This document shows positions 11,301-17,547 of a DNA stretch of 20,699 nucleotides, in pieces; position 1 is the stretch's first letter, and each line of letters starts with the position of its first letter. The notes below the pieces were generated by a model, which had not been told where the DNA came from, made no database searches, and saw nothing but the letters and a program-made list of their open reading frames with translations. Source of the stretch: JAAAPF01 sp046541805 (GTDB lineage: Bacteria; Pseudomonadota; Alphaproteobacteria; Geminicoccales; Geminicoccaceae); assembly GCA_046541805.1 (NCBI GenBank), contig JBKHCM010000052.1:1-20699 (forward strand), written 5' to 3'. Position numbers and translations under genes: made by a program.

Positions 11301-11841
11301 CGGCGGCCGCGGCGAGGCCGGCCTGCGCGAGGGCGACCTCGACACGATCGTCGACGACCACGGCGCCAACATCGTCGACTTCGACGGCGTCCCCGCCGAG
11401 CAGATGAGCTTCGGCATGGACGGCGCGGATCTCGTGATCGCCGTCGACGGCGCCGATGCGGTGGGCGTGCGCGACTTCGCTACGTCCGAGGCCAGCTTCG
11501 ATCTGGAGCTGGACGATGGCGGCGTCGCCAACGCGGCGCTCCTCGCCGCCGTCGAGGAGATGCGCGCGACGTTCGAGAACGACGATCGCACGCCGCTCGA
11601 CGACGTGCTCGCCGACTATACGGAGGAGGCCCACGCGACCGCCGACGCGCTCGCCGCCTTCCTCCCCGACGGCAACGACCCCGACGCGGCGGCGAGCACG
11701 CAGACCGTCGCCGCGACCGACGGGCTCGAGGAGCCCGCCGGCACGTTCGTGACCCCGAACGGCATGACCGCCACCACCGAAGCCGCCGCCGCGGGCCTCG
11801 CCACCAAGCCCGCCCTGGAGGAAGAACCCGCCTACGGTTAG
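5389..11841 (+). CDS. Giant RTX/cadherin-like repeat surface or secreted protein
   Basis: Encodes about 2150 residues, strongly acidic, with no Sec signal peptide; it is probably exported by a type I system and acts in adhesion or biofilm. ATG at 5389 (MSATV) is preferred over the in-frame TTG at 5374. Residues about 35-55 hold a short hydrophobic stretch (ITAAFIGLLLM). Two blocks of RTX nonapeptides (GGxGxDxx type) lie at about 197-298 and 377-425. About twelve cadherin/dystroglycan-like repeats follow from residue 502 to 1820. Each has a version of LPxWLxFDxxTGxFxGTP, DVGxxxVxVxAxD and a closing NDAP-type junction. A third RTX block lies at about 1909-1973, followed by a tail rich in Ala, Thr and Glu. 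RTX motifs bind calcium on secretion. The gene stands alone and divergent from the PKS, and no HlyB/HlyD/TolC genes are nearby. Codons at 10917-11040 are much AT-richer than the rest. Adhesin is the best guess; a matrix protein is equally possible. Confidence 0.9.
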   Translation: MSATVTTATLEDRPPRHGAAEPRAQRDARRGETAPLNVPITAAFIGLLLMREGDWADADAEEAAAAAPTGVDAAVPPVGAEAAGGRTQSALGEGAQLAVDSGGGAAAPDGGGEGGGLVQRHVQAGEATLTGAGDHVFQLGGEGRPIDVTLEGLQINGMPMAFGPGGLPPAQPELASEEATAFEGEGYLAQIDNAQIGTPGDDVLIGTDGNDYISGGDGDDVIDGGAGDDTLHGDAGDDTIDGGPGHDNVYGDAGDDTLDGGDGSDLVHGGTGDDTLQGGDSADWGFDNLYGGFGADTYVVNHLSDVPDESWVTDNAVDDFRVASSFIDDFTGTKPYFTAADSFAQLPGDVAAGDHVHVSLGIENILVEGDWEADIYGGGGDNLLVGNAGANTIKGFAGDDTLDGRGGTNRLEGGLGDDTYLIDTTLDGVDTIVDADGPDALTANTLRFKGVDRADLAIARDGDTVTFHTDDVLRARIEGYDAQGPVFHVETDDARFDLLGVNHAPRLDSENFDSKLSIRDEHTGDVEPRPFPVWSPSVDEPALDFEGDLFVDVDHEDEAQVEASLFGGAELPDWLTFDDHANRFEASPPSEAAGRYVVEMTATDTQGLSADTSFVLDVGGTSPDAYDIAEGTTRTFRPPWDRFSDIDLTSVERVAVNRADGTALPEWISFDAATGRVTAAPGNGDAGEVAVRFTATDDTGVTESVDLAIVAEHTNNAPTASVASTLRPATEDKPFSWTLPDDLFHDVDADDTLRIDVGTLPHWLSYDSDAERFHGTPENADVGTHDVVIGAVDDAGARAETALTIDVANVNDAPMVGEVPEGIQYLRSEELTPQGPYSYRLPAELFSDPDRHDTLDLTARRPGGEALPPDISFDESTGIFTTERPNGDRDPFEVEVVATDSYGARAYATLSLDVSVFGNRPPIVDASETAHEAGAFEEQAFTWQPETEWFTEEDGDPLHFEATLGGGGALPEWLDVDPASGAITGTPDASDAGEVAIELWAVDSFGARSSVYEQVEQADGSREREAVPTPVRLDLDVRENTAPEWTDGAFDDHTVTEDAGAVTIEVPDDAVVDADGDPLVLSAQRADGRELPDWLSFDPVQRQFVALPTTGDPADGPTTVTVEVTAREDRAGGETASTRFDLTVEPVNDAPDLVEPSVDMKAGFEGRDYSWQVPHRVFVDEEGDRLSYQARLASSDYSENLQPDGDPAELPSWLHFDADTGTFLADAPAPTAGDGHRETVEYVTDDVPTRWAHYDLEVTADDGETTSAEALELTFKVKKENDAPVVDGHLENIEIAQDERLEIVVPNDLFRDPDGDDLTVEATLANGRPLPDWLDFENGVFTGTPGQADVGQVNVALTAEDPAGAEASASFAVTVADVNDAPTVEKPYVDRAVEEGETLELDKHTHFSDPDTGDRFDVEARLDGGDPLPAWLELDREAGTLRVVPSAEAAEFGHQEDNTVVVELRAVDADDLASEWTSWELDIVPLPDLVNGPEDEMLPDGTPILADERLAGTVRAFEDKPFVDFTVPGRWTTASDADLSASLDADDSNLADPDNPFWLAFDPVTGTFEQKRAPDDADVGKDQIELVATDGAGHEDVESFELVVEEANDPPELDDDAPADFEQDLAAAGARQGEAWSVVPPDDLFTDPEDDRVDIRVDRESLADTGWVRLDPATGKLYGTPENAHVGEVTLRFRGEEIGTDDAFVTDWWSVTFQVANANDAPVVRDGAAVDDRAIALGEPFAALDAAALFDDPDLEHGDRLDYVATTDGAEGLPEGLSLTDGELIGTPTEAGAYDIALAARDADGAESSPVTFRLDVAEPDLAEDPLVLGSDGLIDAAAFADNSFNTSYGNSSSKYLYYDREINGNKLLDLSDLEDFVGKLYPVESSLNFELQDYTGSQSPGPKAVVMGDADNIILGNSVTNVIYGGAGDDTLYGAGGDDALYGGAGDDVLVSGTGSNELHGGEGDDRYEIGGRGEAGLREGDLDTIVDDHGANIVDFDGVPAEQMSFGMDGADLVIAVDGADAVGVRDFATSEASFDLELDDGGVANAALLAAVEEMRATFENDDRTPLDDVLADYTEEAHATADALAAFLPDGNDPDAAASTQTVAATDGLEEPAGTFVTPNGMTATTEAAAAGLATKPALEEEPAYG
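5977..6290 (+). repeat. N-proximal RTX nonapeptide repeat block
   Basis: Tandem degenerate 27-base units encode glycine/aspartate-rich nonapeptides such as GGDGDDVID, GGAGDDTLH and GDAGDDTID. This is the calcium-binding parallel beta-roll signature of hemolysin-type proteins. A second, more degenerate block follows at 6517-6660. RTX repeats usually sit near the C-terminus, so this position is unusual. Confidence 0.9.
6892..10848 (+). repeat. Array of about 12 cadherin/dystroglycan-like repeats within the giant protein
   Basis: Twelve divergent units of roughly 90-130 residues can be read. They begin at NHAP, SPDA, NNAP, NDAP, NRPP, NTAP, NDAP, NDAP, NDAP, PDLV, NDPP and NDAP. Most share a Phe-Asp-Pro calcium-site-like segment (LFxDPDGD), an LPxWLxFD segment and a GTP turn. 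Units 1, 2 and 10 are the most divergent. At DNA level the units are not near-identical, so the array is old rather than freshly amplified. Confidence 0.85.
11113..11310 (+). repeat. C-proximal RTX repeat block
   Basis: About five glycine/aspartate-rich nonapeptides (YGGAGDDTL, YGAGGDDAL, YGGAGDDVL and variants), then GGEGDDRYEIGG. This closes the giant protein in typical RTX fashion and probably precedes the secretion signal. Confidence 0.88.
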
Positions 11842-11964
11842 GGCGCGCCACTTACGGCAAGAAACCGACGCGTGGGCCCAAAAACCCCGGCAAACCGCGC
11901 GCCCCACACCGCCGGCGACACCATCACCGGGGACGTGACCGACCGAAGGACAAGACCGCGACAC

Positions 11965-11992
11965 TTGCGCGCGCTTGTCTGCCGCGTAAGGT
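11965..11992 (+). promoter_or_regulatory. Putative sigma-70 promoter of the cobalamin uptake operon
   Basis: TTGCGC at 11965-11970 and TAAGGT at 11987-11992 are separated by 16 bases. Transcription would start at about 11998-12000, just where the riboswitch P1 stem begins. The boxes are only fair matches; the placement relative to the riboswitch is the stronger argument. The rest of 11842-11964 shows no gene and no clear terminator for the giant protein gene. Confidence 0.4.
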
Positions 11993-11997
11993 CGGTG

Positions 11998-12172
11998 TCG
12001 GCGGTGCCTCGCAAGGGGTGAAAAGGGAATGCCGTGCGGGCCGGAGGGTCCAATTCGGCAGCTGTACCCGCAACTGTGAGTGGGTAGCCCTTCCGAACGA
12101 CGCCACTGGGCCCTCGGGCCTGGGAAGGCACGGAACGGGCGACGATCCACGAGCCAGGAGACCTGCCGCCGA
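11998..12172 (+). ncRNA. Cobalamin (B12) riboswitch
   Basis: Conserved elements appear in the right order: GGTGCC at 12003-12008, AAGGGGTGAAAAGGGAA at 12013-12029, GTGCGG, CCGGAG, GGCAGCTGTACCCGCAACTGTGA starting near 12057 (conserved core), GCCACTGGG near 12102, and the B12 box AGCCAGGAGACCTGCC at 12152-12167. The P1 stem pairs TCGGCGG (11998-12004) perfectly with CCGCCGA (12166-12172). This RNA class binds adenosylcobalamin and represses downstream uptake genes when B12 is plentiful. It lies directly upstream of a BtuB-like receptor gene, as expected. Confidence 0.96.
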
Positions 12173-12181
12173 GGTCGCCCA

Positions 12182-12345
12182 TCCCGCGGTCGGGAGTTGC
12201 CGGGGGAGCGGATTTCCGTCGCGGCGACGCCTGTTGGGAGGGTGCCGCCGGGATGTCCCTGACAGCCCCAGAACCGAAAACGCCAGGCCTTCGCCCCCGA
12301 AGGCGGCGACGGCGCCCTCCGTGTGTCCACAAGGCCCCTCGGGCC
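12182..12345 (+). promoter_or_regulatory. Leader hairpins after the riboswitch, likely expression platform
   Basis: Three simple hairpins lie between the aptamer and the receptor start. TCCCG-CGGT-CGGGA is at 12182-12195. GCCTTCG-CCCC-CGAAGGC (7 pairs) is at 12287-12304. GGCCC-CTC-GGGCC is at 12333-12345. None is followed by a T-run, so control by hiding the translation start, rather than by Rho-independent termination, is favoured. The last hairpin shares the sequence CCTCGGGCC with the aptamer at 12112-12120, so alternative pairing is possible. Confidence 0.4.
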
Positions 12346-14282
12346 CCATCACATGGAGAAACCCCATCATACGTTCCCGCCATCGCCGCGCGCTCGCGCT
12401 CGGCGCGAGCCTGCTCGCCGTGACCGTCGCCGGCGCCCGCGCGCAGACGGACCGCGACGCTGCCGACTTCGTCCTGCAAGAGCCGATCATCATCAGCGGC
12501 GGCCTGACGCCCGTCGAAGCGCAAAGCTATGGGCGCGCCGTCACGGTCGTCACCGGCGAGGACATCGAACGGTCCAACCCGCGGACCTTCGCCGATCTCT
12601 TGCGCTCGGTGCCGGGCGTATCGGTCAGCCGCGGCGGTGGCCCGGGCGACCTCACGCAGGTGCGCATCCGCGGCGCCGAAGCGAACCAGGTGCTCGTGCT
12701 GATCGACGGCGTGCGTCAAGCCGACAGCGCCAGCGGCTACGATTTCTCGTTTCTGTCGCCCGAGCTCATCCAGCGCATCGAGATCGTGCGCGGGCCGCAG
12801 GCACTGTTCGGCGCGGGGGCGACCGCGGGCGTCATCAACGTCATCACCAAGGGTGGTCTGCGCGAGGACTTGCGCCTGACCGGCGTCGCCGAGGGCACCA
12901 CCGCCCCGGGAGGCTCCGTGACCGGGCTCGTGCAGGGCGGCGCGGCCCGCGCCGACGGTGCGCTCGGCATCGCCTACACCAACGATGCGGGCTGGGATAC
13001 CTCCGGCGACGGCGGTGAGAAGGACGGCGCGCAAAACCTCACGCTCAACGCCAAAGGCTCGGCCGACCTCACCGACTGGGCGCATCTGCGCAGCAATTTC
13101 CGCGTCGTCGACCGCACGGGCGAGTTCGACGCCACCGTCCCCGGTTGTGGTGATCCGCGGTGCTACGTGACCGATGCCGACGACTTCGAGAGCACGGGCA
13201 CCGATCTGCTCGCCGGCTTCGCGCTCGACGTCGACACCCTCGGGGGAGCTCTCGTTCACAGCCCTCATTTCGGCTATGCGCGCTCGGACACGGAAAACGA
13301 GCGGCCTCCCAGCCCAGCCAGCACCAACGACGTATCGACGCTGACAGCGGGCTACCAGGCGGCCTATACCTTTGGCGCCGCGGACCAGCATACCATCGCC
13401 GGCGCCTTTCAATTTTTGCGCGACAGCTTCGAAAACAGTCTTGCCGGCCAAGACAAGAAGCGCCGCAATCAGTACGGTTACGTTGCCGAATATCGCGGCA
13501 ATCTCACCGATGCCTTGTTCGTGCAAGGCGCGCTGCGCTACGACGACAATGAGGATTTCAAGGATTTTTTCGGGTTTGCGGCGTCCGCATCCTATAACTT
13601 CTTTTCCACCGGCACGCGGCTGCGCGGGTCGGTGGGGCGGGCACAAACCAACCCGACCTTCTTCGAGCTTTTCGGCTTCATCCCCGGCGAGTTCGTCGGC
13701 AATCCCGATCTCAAGCCCGAGCACAATTTGGGTTGGGACGTCGGCGTCGAACAGAGCTTTTGGCGCCAGCGCGGACGGCTGAGCCTGACCTACTTCAACG
13801 AGACGCTGCAGGACGAGATCTCGGGTTTCGGCACGACCGTCGACAATCTCGACGGCGACAGCGACCGACAGGGCGTCGAGTTCGGGCTGACGCTCGAGCC
13901 GCTCGACGCTTTGACGCTCGGCCTCAACTACACCTACCTCGACGCCACCGAACCGGACGGCAAGCGCGAGCTCCGACGGCCGCGCCACGCCGCCGCCGCG
14001 GATGCCTTCTACCGGTTCTTCGGCGATCGCGCCGAGCTCGGCGTCGAGGTCAACTACAAAGGGCAGACCGATCAACGCGACTTCAGCGATCCGAGTTCCC
14101 TTTCGCCCCGGGTGACCGTGCCCAACCACCTCGTCGTCGACGTCAGCGCAGCTTACCGCGTCACCGACCAGGTGCAGGTCTACGGCGGCGTCAACAACCT
14201 CTTCGACGCCAACTACGAGGACGTGCTTGGCTTTTCCGAACAGCCGGTGACCGGCTTCGCCGGCTTGCGCATGAGCTTTTGA
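12321..14282 (+). CDS. btuB: BtuB-like TonB-dependent outer-membrane cobalamin receptor
   Basis: Imports cobalamin across the outer membrane using TonB energy. From GTG 12321 it is 653 residues, close to the ~600 typical of BtuB. A signal peptide is visible (LALGASLLAVTVAGARA, cleavage before Q). A TonB-box-like PIIISGG follows, then a plug domain (VVTGEDIERSNPRTFADLLR, IRGAEANQVLVLIDGV, IEIVRGPQALFGAGATAGVINV). A 22-strand barrel then ends in GLRMSF with the terminal Phe used for outer-membrane insertion. A loop pair of cysteines (GCGDPRC) may form a disulfide. The B12 riboswitch upstream supports cobalamin as substrate. The start is uncertain: GTG 12321 is in frame but poorly preceded, while the natural-looking ATG at 12353 (MEKP) is out of frame by one base. 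Removing one C from 12362-12365 would join it to the signal peptide. Confidence 0.93.
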   Translation: MCPQGPSGPITWRNPIIRSRHRRALALGASLLAVTVAGARAQTDRDAADFVLQEPIIISGGLTPVEAQSYGRAVTVVTGEDIERSNPRTFADLLRSVPGVSVSRGGGPGDLTQVRIRGAEANQVLVLIDGVRQADSASGYDFSFLSPELIQRIEIVRGPQALFGAGATAGVINVITKGGLREDLRLTGVAEGTTAPGGSVTGLVQGGAARADGALGIAYTNDAGWDTSGDGGEKDGAQNLTLNAKGSADLTDWAHLRSNFRVVDRTGEFDATVPGCGDPRCYVTDADDFESTGTDLLAGFALDVDTLGGALVHSPHFGYARSDTENERPPSPASTNDVSTLTAGYQAAYTFGAADQHTIAGAFQFLRDSFENSLAGQDKKRRNQYGYVAEYRGNLTDALFVQGALRYDDNEDFKDFFGFAASASYNFFSTGTRLRGSVGRAQTNPTFFELFGFIPGEFVGNPDLKPEHNLGWDVGVEQSFWRQRGRLSLTYFNETLQDEISGFGTTVDNLDGDSDRQGVEFGLTLEPLDALTLGLNYTYLDATEPDGKRELRRPRHAAAADAFYRFFGDRAELGVEVNYKGQTDQRDFSDPSSLSPRVTVPNHLVVDVSAAYRVTDQVQVYGGVNNLFDANYEDVLGFSEQPVTGFAGLRMSF

Positions 14283-14296
14283 CAGGAGGACCCGAG

Positions 14297-14893
14297 ATGC
14301 CCGAGGCCATCGCCGCGCAGCGCATCCAGGACGCGACGGGCCGGATCGTCGAGGACCGCTGGCCCCTGCCGATCGACGAAGCGTTCCTGGAGCGGCTGTT
14401 GCGCGACCTGTTCGAGAATCACCACGAGCAGCTCACCTTTGGGCCGATCATCGAGGGCGCCGCCTACGAGATGAAGATGGCCGAGCCGCCCAAGCTGATC
14501 GCGCTGTTCGACGGCTATCTCACCATCCGTTGGCCGGGGGGCAGCCACGTTCACCTCTGCATCGGCGAGAACCGCGGCGCCGGCGACGCCGCGCTCGCGG
14601 CGCGACGGCGGCCCGGGCGCGCGGAGCTCTTTCGCGAACTCGACGAGGACGGGCACCCCCGCTCTTGGGGTTTTCGGATGAGCAACGGCGCCGGCGAGCC
14701 GCAGGTCAGCATCTTCTTGCCTAATCCCTTCCTCACCGCCACCGACGACCTCGCCGCGACCCCCGACTGGTCGCGGCTCGAACTCTGGGACTACGTCCGG
14801 ACCACCTACGCCGGCGCGGCGGCCGACGGGCGCGACACCCTCGGCGCCGGCTTCGGGAAGTTCCTGGCGAAAGAGTTCGCGGTGAAGGCATGA
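14297..14893 (+). CDS. Unnamed conserved protein with HxHxC motif in the B12 uptake operon
   Basis: A 198-residue soluble protein without signal peptide or membrane segment, so probably cytoplasmic. ATG 14297 is preceded by a strong ribosome binding site (AGGAGGA at 14284-14290), 14 bases after the receptor stop, and it overlaps the next gene by 4 bases. Visible conserved-looking blocks are LLRDLFENHHEQLTFGPIIEG (about 34-54), LIALFDGYLTIRW (68-80), HVHLCIGEN (84-92, the HxHxC), ELFRELDEDG (110-119), SWGFRMSNGAGEPQVSIFLP (123-142) and DWSRLELWDYVR (157-168). I recall similar proteins of unknown function next to cobalamin or metal transport genes, but cannot give a certain family name. The HxHxC triad could bind a metal or act as a cobalt ligand. 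A role in cobalamin handling after uptake is inferred from context only. Confidence 0.85.
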   Translation: MPEAIAAQRIQDATGRIVEDRWPLPIDEAFLERLLRDLFENHHEQLTFGPIIEGAAYEMKMAEPPKLIALFDGYLTIRWPGGSHVHLCIGENRGAGDAALAARRRPGRAELFRELDEDGHPRSWGFRMSNGAGEPQVSIFLPNPFLTATDDLAATPDWSRLELWDYVRTTYAGAAADGRDTLGAGFGKFLAKEFAVKA

Positions 14894-15717
14894 GGCCACC
14901 GCTCTTTGCCCTCGCCTTGCTGCTCGGCGGATCGGCCGTGGCGGCCGATTTGCCGCGTGCCGCCTCGACCACGCTGTGCGGCGACCAGTATCTGCTGGCG
15001 ATCGCAGCCCCGGCGCAGATCGTCGCGCTGTCCTGGCAGGCGACCGGGCCGCTCTCGCACTACGCCGAGCGCGCGGCGGGCTACCCGACCAACCGCGGCA
15101 GTGCCGAGGAACTGATCGCCGCCGCGGCGGAGGTGGTGATCGTCGACGAGGGCGTCGATCCGCAGACCCGACGCGTGCTGGATGCCTTCGCGATCGACCA
15201 CGTCCGGGTGGAGACGGCGGCCGGGTTCGAGGGCGTCGCCGACAACGTCCGCCGGGTGAGCGAGGCGCTGGGCCGCGCGGCCAGGGGCGAAGCCGTGATC
15301 GAGCGCATGCGTGCGCGTCTCGCCGCCGTCGAGGATGCGGGTGGCGACGGTCCGCTCGTCGTCTACCACCGGCCGGACGGCGGCGGGGCCGGCCGCGGCA
15401 CCTTTATCGACGGCGCGCTCCGCGCCGCCGGCTTGCGCAACCTGCAGAGCGAGCTGGGGCAGAGCGGATGGACCGGGCTTTCGGCCGAAGCCCTGGTCCG
15501 GCACCCACCCGACGGCTTCGTCATCTCCTTCTTCGACACCTCGCCCGCCTCGGTTCGCACGCGCCTCGGCCGCAACCCCGTTCTGGCCGAGGCTATGGAC
15601 GGCGACAAGGTCCTGGCGGTGCCGGGCAAGTACTGGCTCTGCGCCCATCCGTTGCTGGTCGACGCCGTCGAGACGCTGGCGCGCGAACGGCCTCGGCTCG
15701 AAGGGGCGTTGCCGTGA
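14890..15717 (+). CDS. btuF: BtuF-like periplasmic cobalamin-binding protein
   Basis: A 275-residue ABC substrate-binding protein of the helical-backbone metal/cobalamin receptor class. The N-terminus is a signal peptide (PPLFALALLLGGSAVA, cleavage near AVA-A). The mature start has the motif LCGDQYLLAIA, a variant of the LCxDQ motif seen in alphaproteobacterial BtuF-type proteins. AERAAGYPTNRGSAEELIAA follows, and the second lobe includes GTFIDGALRAAGLRN and VPGKYWLCAHPLLVDAV. It delivers cobalamin from the periplasm to the permease encoded next. The ATG lies within the 4-base ATGA overlap with the upstream gene, indicating translational coupling. Confidence 0.88.
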   Translation: MRPPLFALALLLGGSAVAADLPRAASTTLCGDQYLLAIAAPAQIVALSWQATGPLSHYAERAAGYPTNRGSAEELIAAAAEVVIVDEGVDPQTRRVLDAFAIDHVRVETAAGFEGVADNVRRVSEALGRAARGEAVIERMRARLAAVEDAGGDGPLVVYHRPDGGGAGRGTFIDGALRAAGLRNLQSELGQSGWTGLSAEALVRHPPDGFVISFFDTSPASVRTRLGRNPVLAEAMDGDKVLAVPGKYWLCAHPLLVDAVETLARERPRLEGALP

Positions 15718-16748
15718 GGAGCATCACCACGCCGCGCGTGGGCCTCGGCTATCGGCCCGGCTCCGCCGCTCTCCTCTCGGCGGCGCTCGCCGCGCTCGGC
15801 GCCCTCCTCGTCCTCGCTTCGCTGATGCTCGGCTATGTCGACATCGCTCCTGTCGACGTGCTCCGCGGCGCCTTCGGTCTCGCCGACGAGGGCACGAACA
15901 CCATCGTGCAGGACCTGCGCCTGCCGCGTACGCTTTTGGCGCTGCTGGTCGGCGCCGCGCTCGGCGCCTCGGGCGCTGTCCTGCAGGGCCTCCTGTTGAA
16001 CCCGCTGGCCGAGCCGGGCGTCATCGGCATCAGCGCGAGCGCGGGCTTGGGCGCGGTGGTCGTTCTCTACTTCGGGCTCACGGCCGTCGCGCCGCTGGCG
16101 CTGCCGATCGGAGGCATGCTGGGCGCCGCGGCGGCCACGGCCGTCCTCTATCTCCTCGCGGCGCGCCACGCGAGCACGCTGACGCTGATCCTCGCCGGCG
16201 TCGCCATCGGCGGGCTCGCCCTCGCGCTCACCTCGCTCGCCATGAACCTCTCGCCCAATCCATGGGCCGTCAGCGAGATCGTGTTCTGGCTCCTGGGGTC
16301 GCTGCGCGACCGCACGTTCGCCGAAGTCACCCTCGCGGGCCCCTTCATCCTCGCGGGTCTCGCCATCCTTTTGACCTCCGGCCGCGCCCTCGAGGCCCTC
16401 GCCTTGGGCGAGGACGCCGCACGCTCGCTCGGCGTGTCGCTCGCCCGGGCGCGCGCGCAGGCGATCATCGGCACCAGCCTCGCCGTCGGTGCCTCGGTGG
16501 CGGTCGCCGGTGCCGTCGGCTTCGTCGGGCTCGTCGTGCCGCACCTCTTGCGGCCAATGGTCGGCTACGCGCCGAGCCGGCTCATTCTGCCCAGCGCGAT
16601 CGGCGGTGCGGCGTTGGTCCTTGCCGCCGACATCCTGGTGCGGCTCATCGCCGTCGGTCCGGAGCTCCAACTGGGCGTGGTCACCTCGCTCGTGGGCGCG
16701 CCCTTCTTCTTCTATCTCATTCTCTCCATGCGCGGACGCCTCGCATGA
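15714..16748 (+). CDS. btuC: BtuC/FecCD-type ABC transporter permease
   Basis: A 344-residue inner-membrane permease of the FecCD family with about ten hydrophobic segments. Family motifs seen are RLPRTLLALLVGAALGASGA (about 67-86), QGLLLNPLAEPGVIGIS, and the conserved cytoplasmic region GFVGLVVPHLLRPMVG followed by SRLILPSAIGG. It forms the homodimeric channel for cobalamin with the ATPase encoded next. It starts with GTG in a 4-base GTGA overlap with btuF and ends in a 4-base overlap with btuD. FecCD permeases also serve siderophores and heme; the riboswitch is the reason to prefer cobalamin. Confidence 0.93.
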   Translation: MRSITTPRVGLGYRPGSAALLSAALAALGALLVLASLMLGYVDIAPVDVLRGAFGLADEGTNTIVQDLRLPRTLLALLVGAALGASGAVLQGLLLNPLAEPGVIGISASAGLGAVVVLYFGLTAVAPLALPIGGMLGAAAATAVLYLLAARHASTLTLILAGVAIGGLALALTSLAMNLSPNPWAVSEIVFWLLGSLRDRTFAEVTLAGPFILAGLAILLTSGRALEALALGEDAARSLGVSLARARAQAIIGTSLAVGASVAVAGAVGFVGLVVPHLLRPMVGYAPSRLILPSAIGGAALVLAADILVRLIAVGPELQLGVVTSLVGAPFFFYLILSMRGRLA

Positions 16749-17533
16749 CGGTGCTCGCGGTCGAAGACCTCGACGTGGCGATCGGCGGCGTCTCGATCGT
16801 CGAGGAGGTGAGCTTCGGCGCCACCGGCGGGGAACTCGTGGGTCTCATCGGTCCCAACGGCGCCGGCAAGTCGACGGTCATCCGCGCCATAACGCACCTC
16901 GTCCGGCCGTCGCGTGGCCGGGTCACGCTCGACGGTGTGGACATCCGGCGCCTCGCCGGCCGTGAGCTCGCCCGGCGCCTCGCCTATCTACCGCCGGGGC
17001 ACATCGTGAATTGGCCCATGCTGGTCGAGCACCTCGTGGGCCTCGGCCGGCTGCCGCATCGCCGCCCGCTCACCGGCCCCTCCGTCCGCGACAACGAGGC
17101 GGTGAGCGAGGCGTTGCGACGTGCCGACGTCGCCCATCTGAAGCATCGGGTGGCCTTGACGCTCTCAAGCGGCGAGCGGGCACGCGCGATGCTCGCACGC
17201 GCCCTCGCCGTCGAGGCGGCCGTGCTGCTCGCCGACGAGCCCGTGACCTCGCTCGATCCCTACCATCAGCTGCAGGTGATGGAATTGCTCCGCGACATCG
17301 CCCGCAGCGGTCACCTCGTACTCTGCGTGCTTCACGATCTGCCGTTGGCCGCCCGGTTCTGCGATCGCCTGATCCTGATGAACGCGGGCCGCGTCGTGGC
17401 CGAGGGGCCACCGGGCGAGGTCCTGGCGCCCGGCAATCTGGCGACGGCCTACGGCGTCGTCGCGCTGCACGGTGAACACGAGGCCGAGCCCTTCGTGCTC
17501 CCATGGCGGCGGCGGTCGCCGCGCGCCGGCTGA
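16745..17533 (+). CDS. btuD: BtuD-like ABC transporter ATP-binding protein with Q-loop variation
   Basis: A 262-residue ATPase that powers the permease. Walker A is GPNGAGKST (36-44), the signature is LSSGE (140-144), Walker B is LLADEP (161-166, catalytic Glu165), the D-loop is SLD (169-171) and the switch His is H197 (VLHDL). At the Q-loop the sequence reads YLPPGHIVNW: Pro84 (CCG) stands where relatives have Gln (YLPQGH...W). LSSGE replaces the commoner LSGGE. ATG 16745 overlaps btuC by 4 bases, and exbB starts 14 bases after its stop. Everything else suggests a working gene. Confidence 0.93.
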   Translation: MTVLAVEDLDVAIGGVSIVEEVSFGATGGELVGLIGPNGAGKSTVIRAITHLVRPSRGRVTLDGVDIRRLAGRELARRLAYLPPGHIVNWPMLVEHLVGLGRLPHRRPLTGPSVRDNEAVSEALRRADVAHLKHRVALTLSSGERARAMLARALAVEAAVLLADEPVTSLDPYHQLQVMELLRDIARSGHLVLCVLHDLPLAARFCDRLILMNAGRVVAEGPPGEVLAPGNLATAYGVVALHGEHEAEPFVLPWRRRSPRAG

Positions 17534-17547
17534 GGAGGAGAACGACC

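Noticed and set aside
11841..11905. GGGCGCGC ... GCGCGCCC inverted repeat after the giant gene, as a terminator
   Set aside because: The loop would be nearly 50 bases with no T-run; too weak to call.
11838..14129. 763-codon minus-strand frame across the riboswitch and receptor
   Set aside because: It runs antisense through a cobalamin riboswitch and a clear TonB-dependent receptor, and has no recognisable domain.
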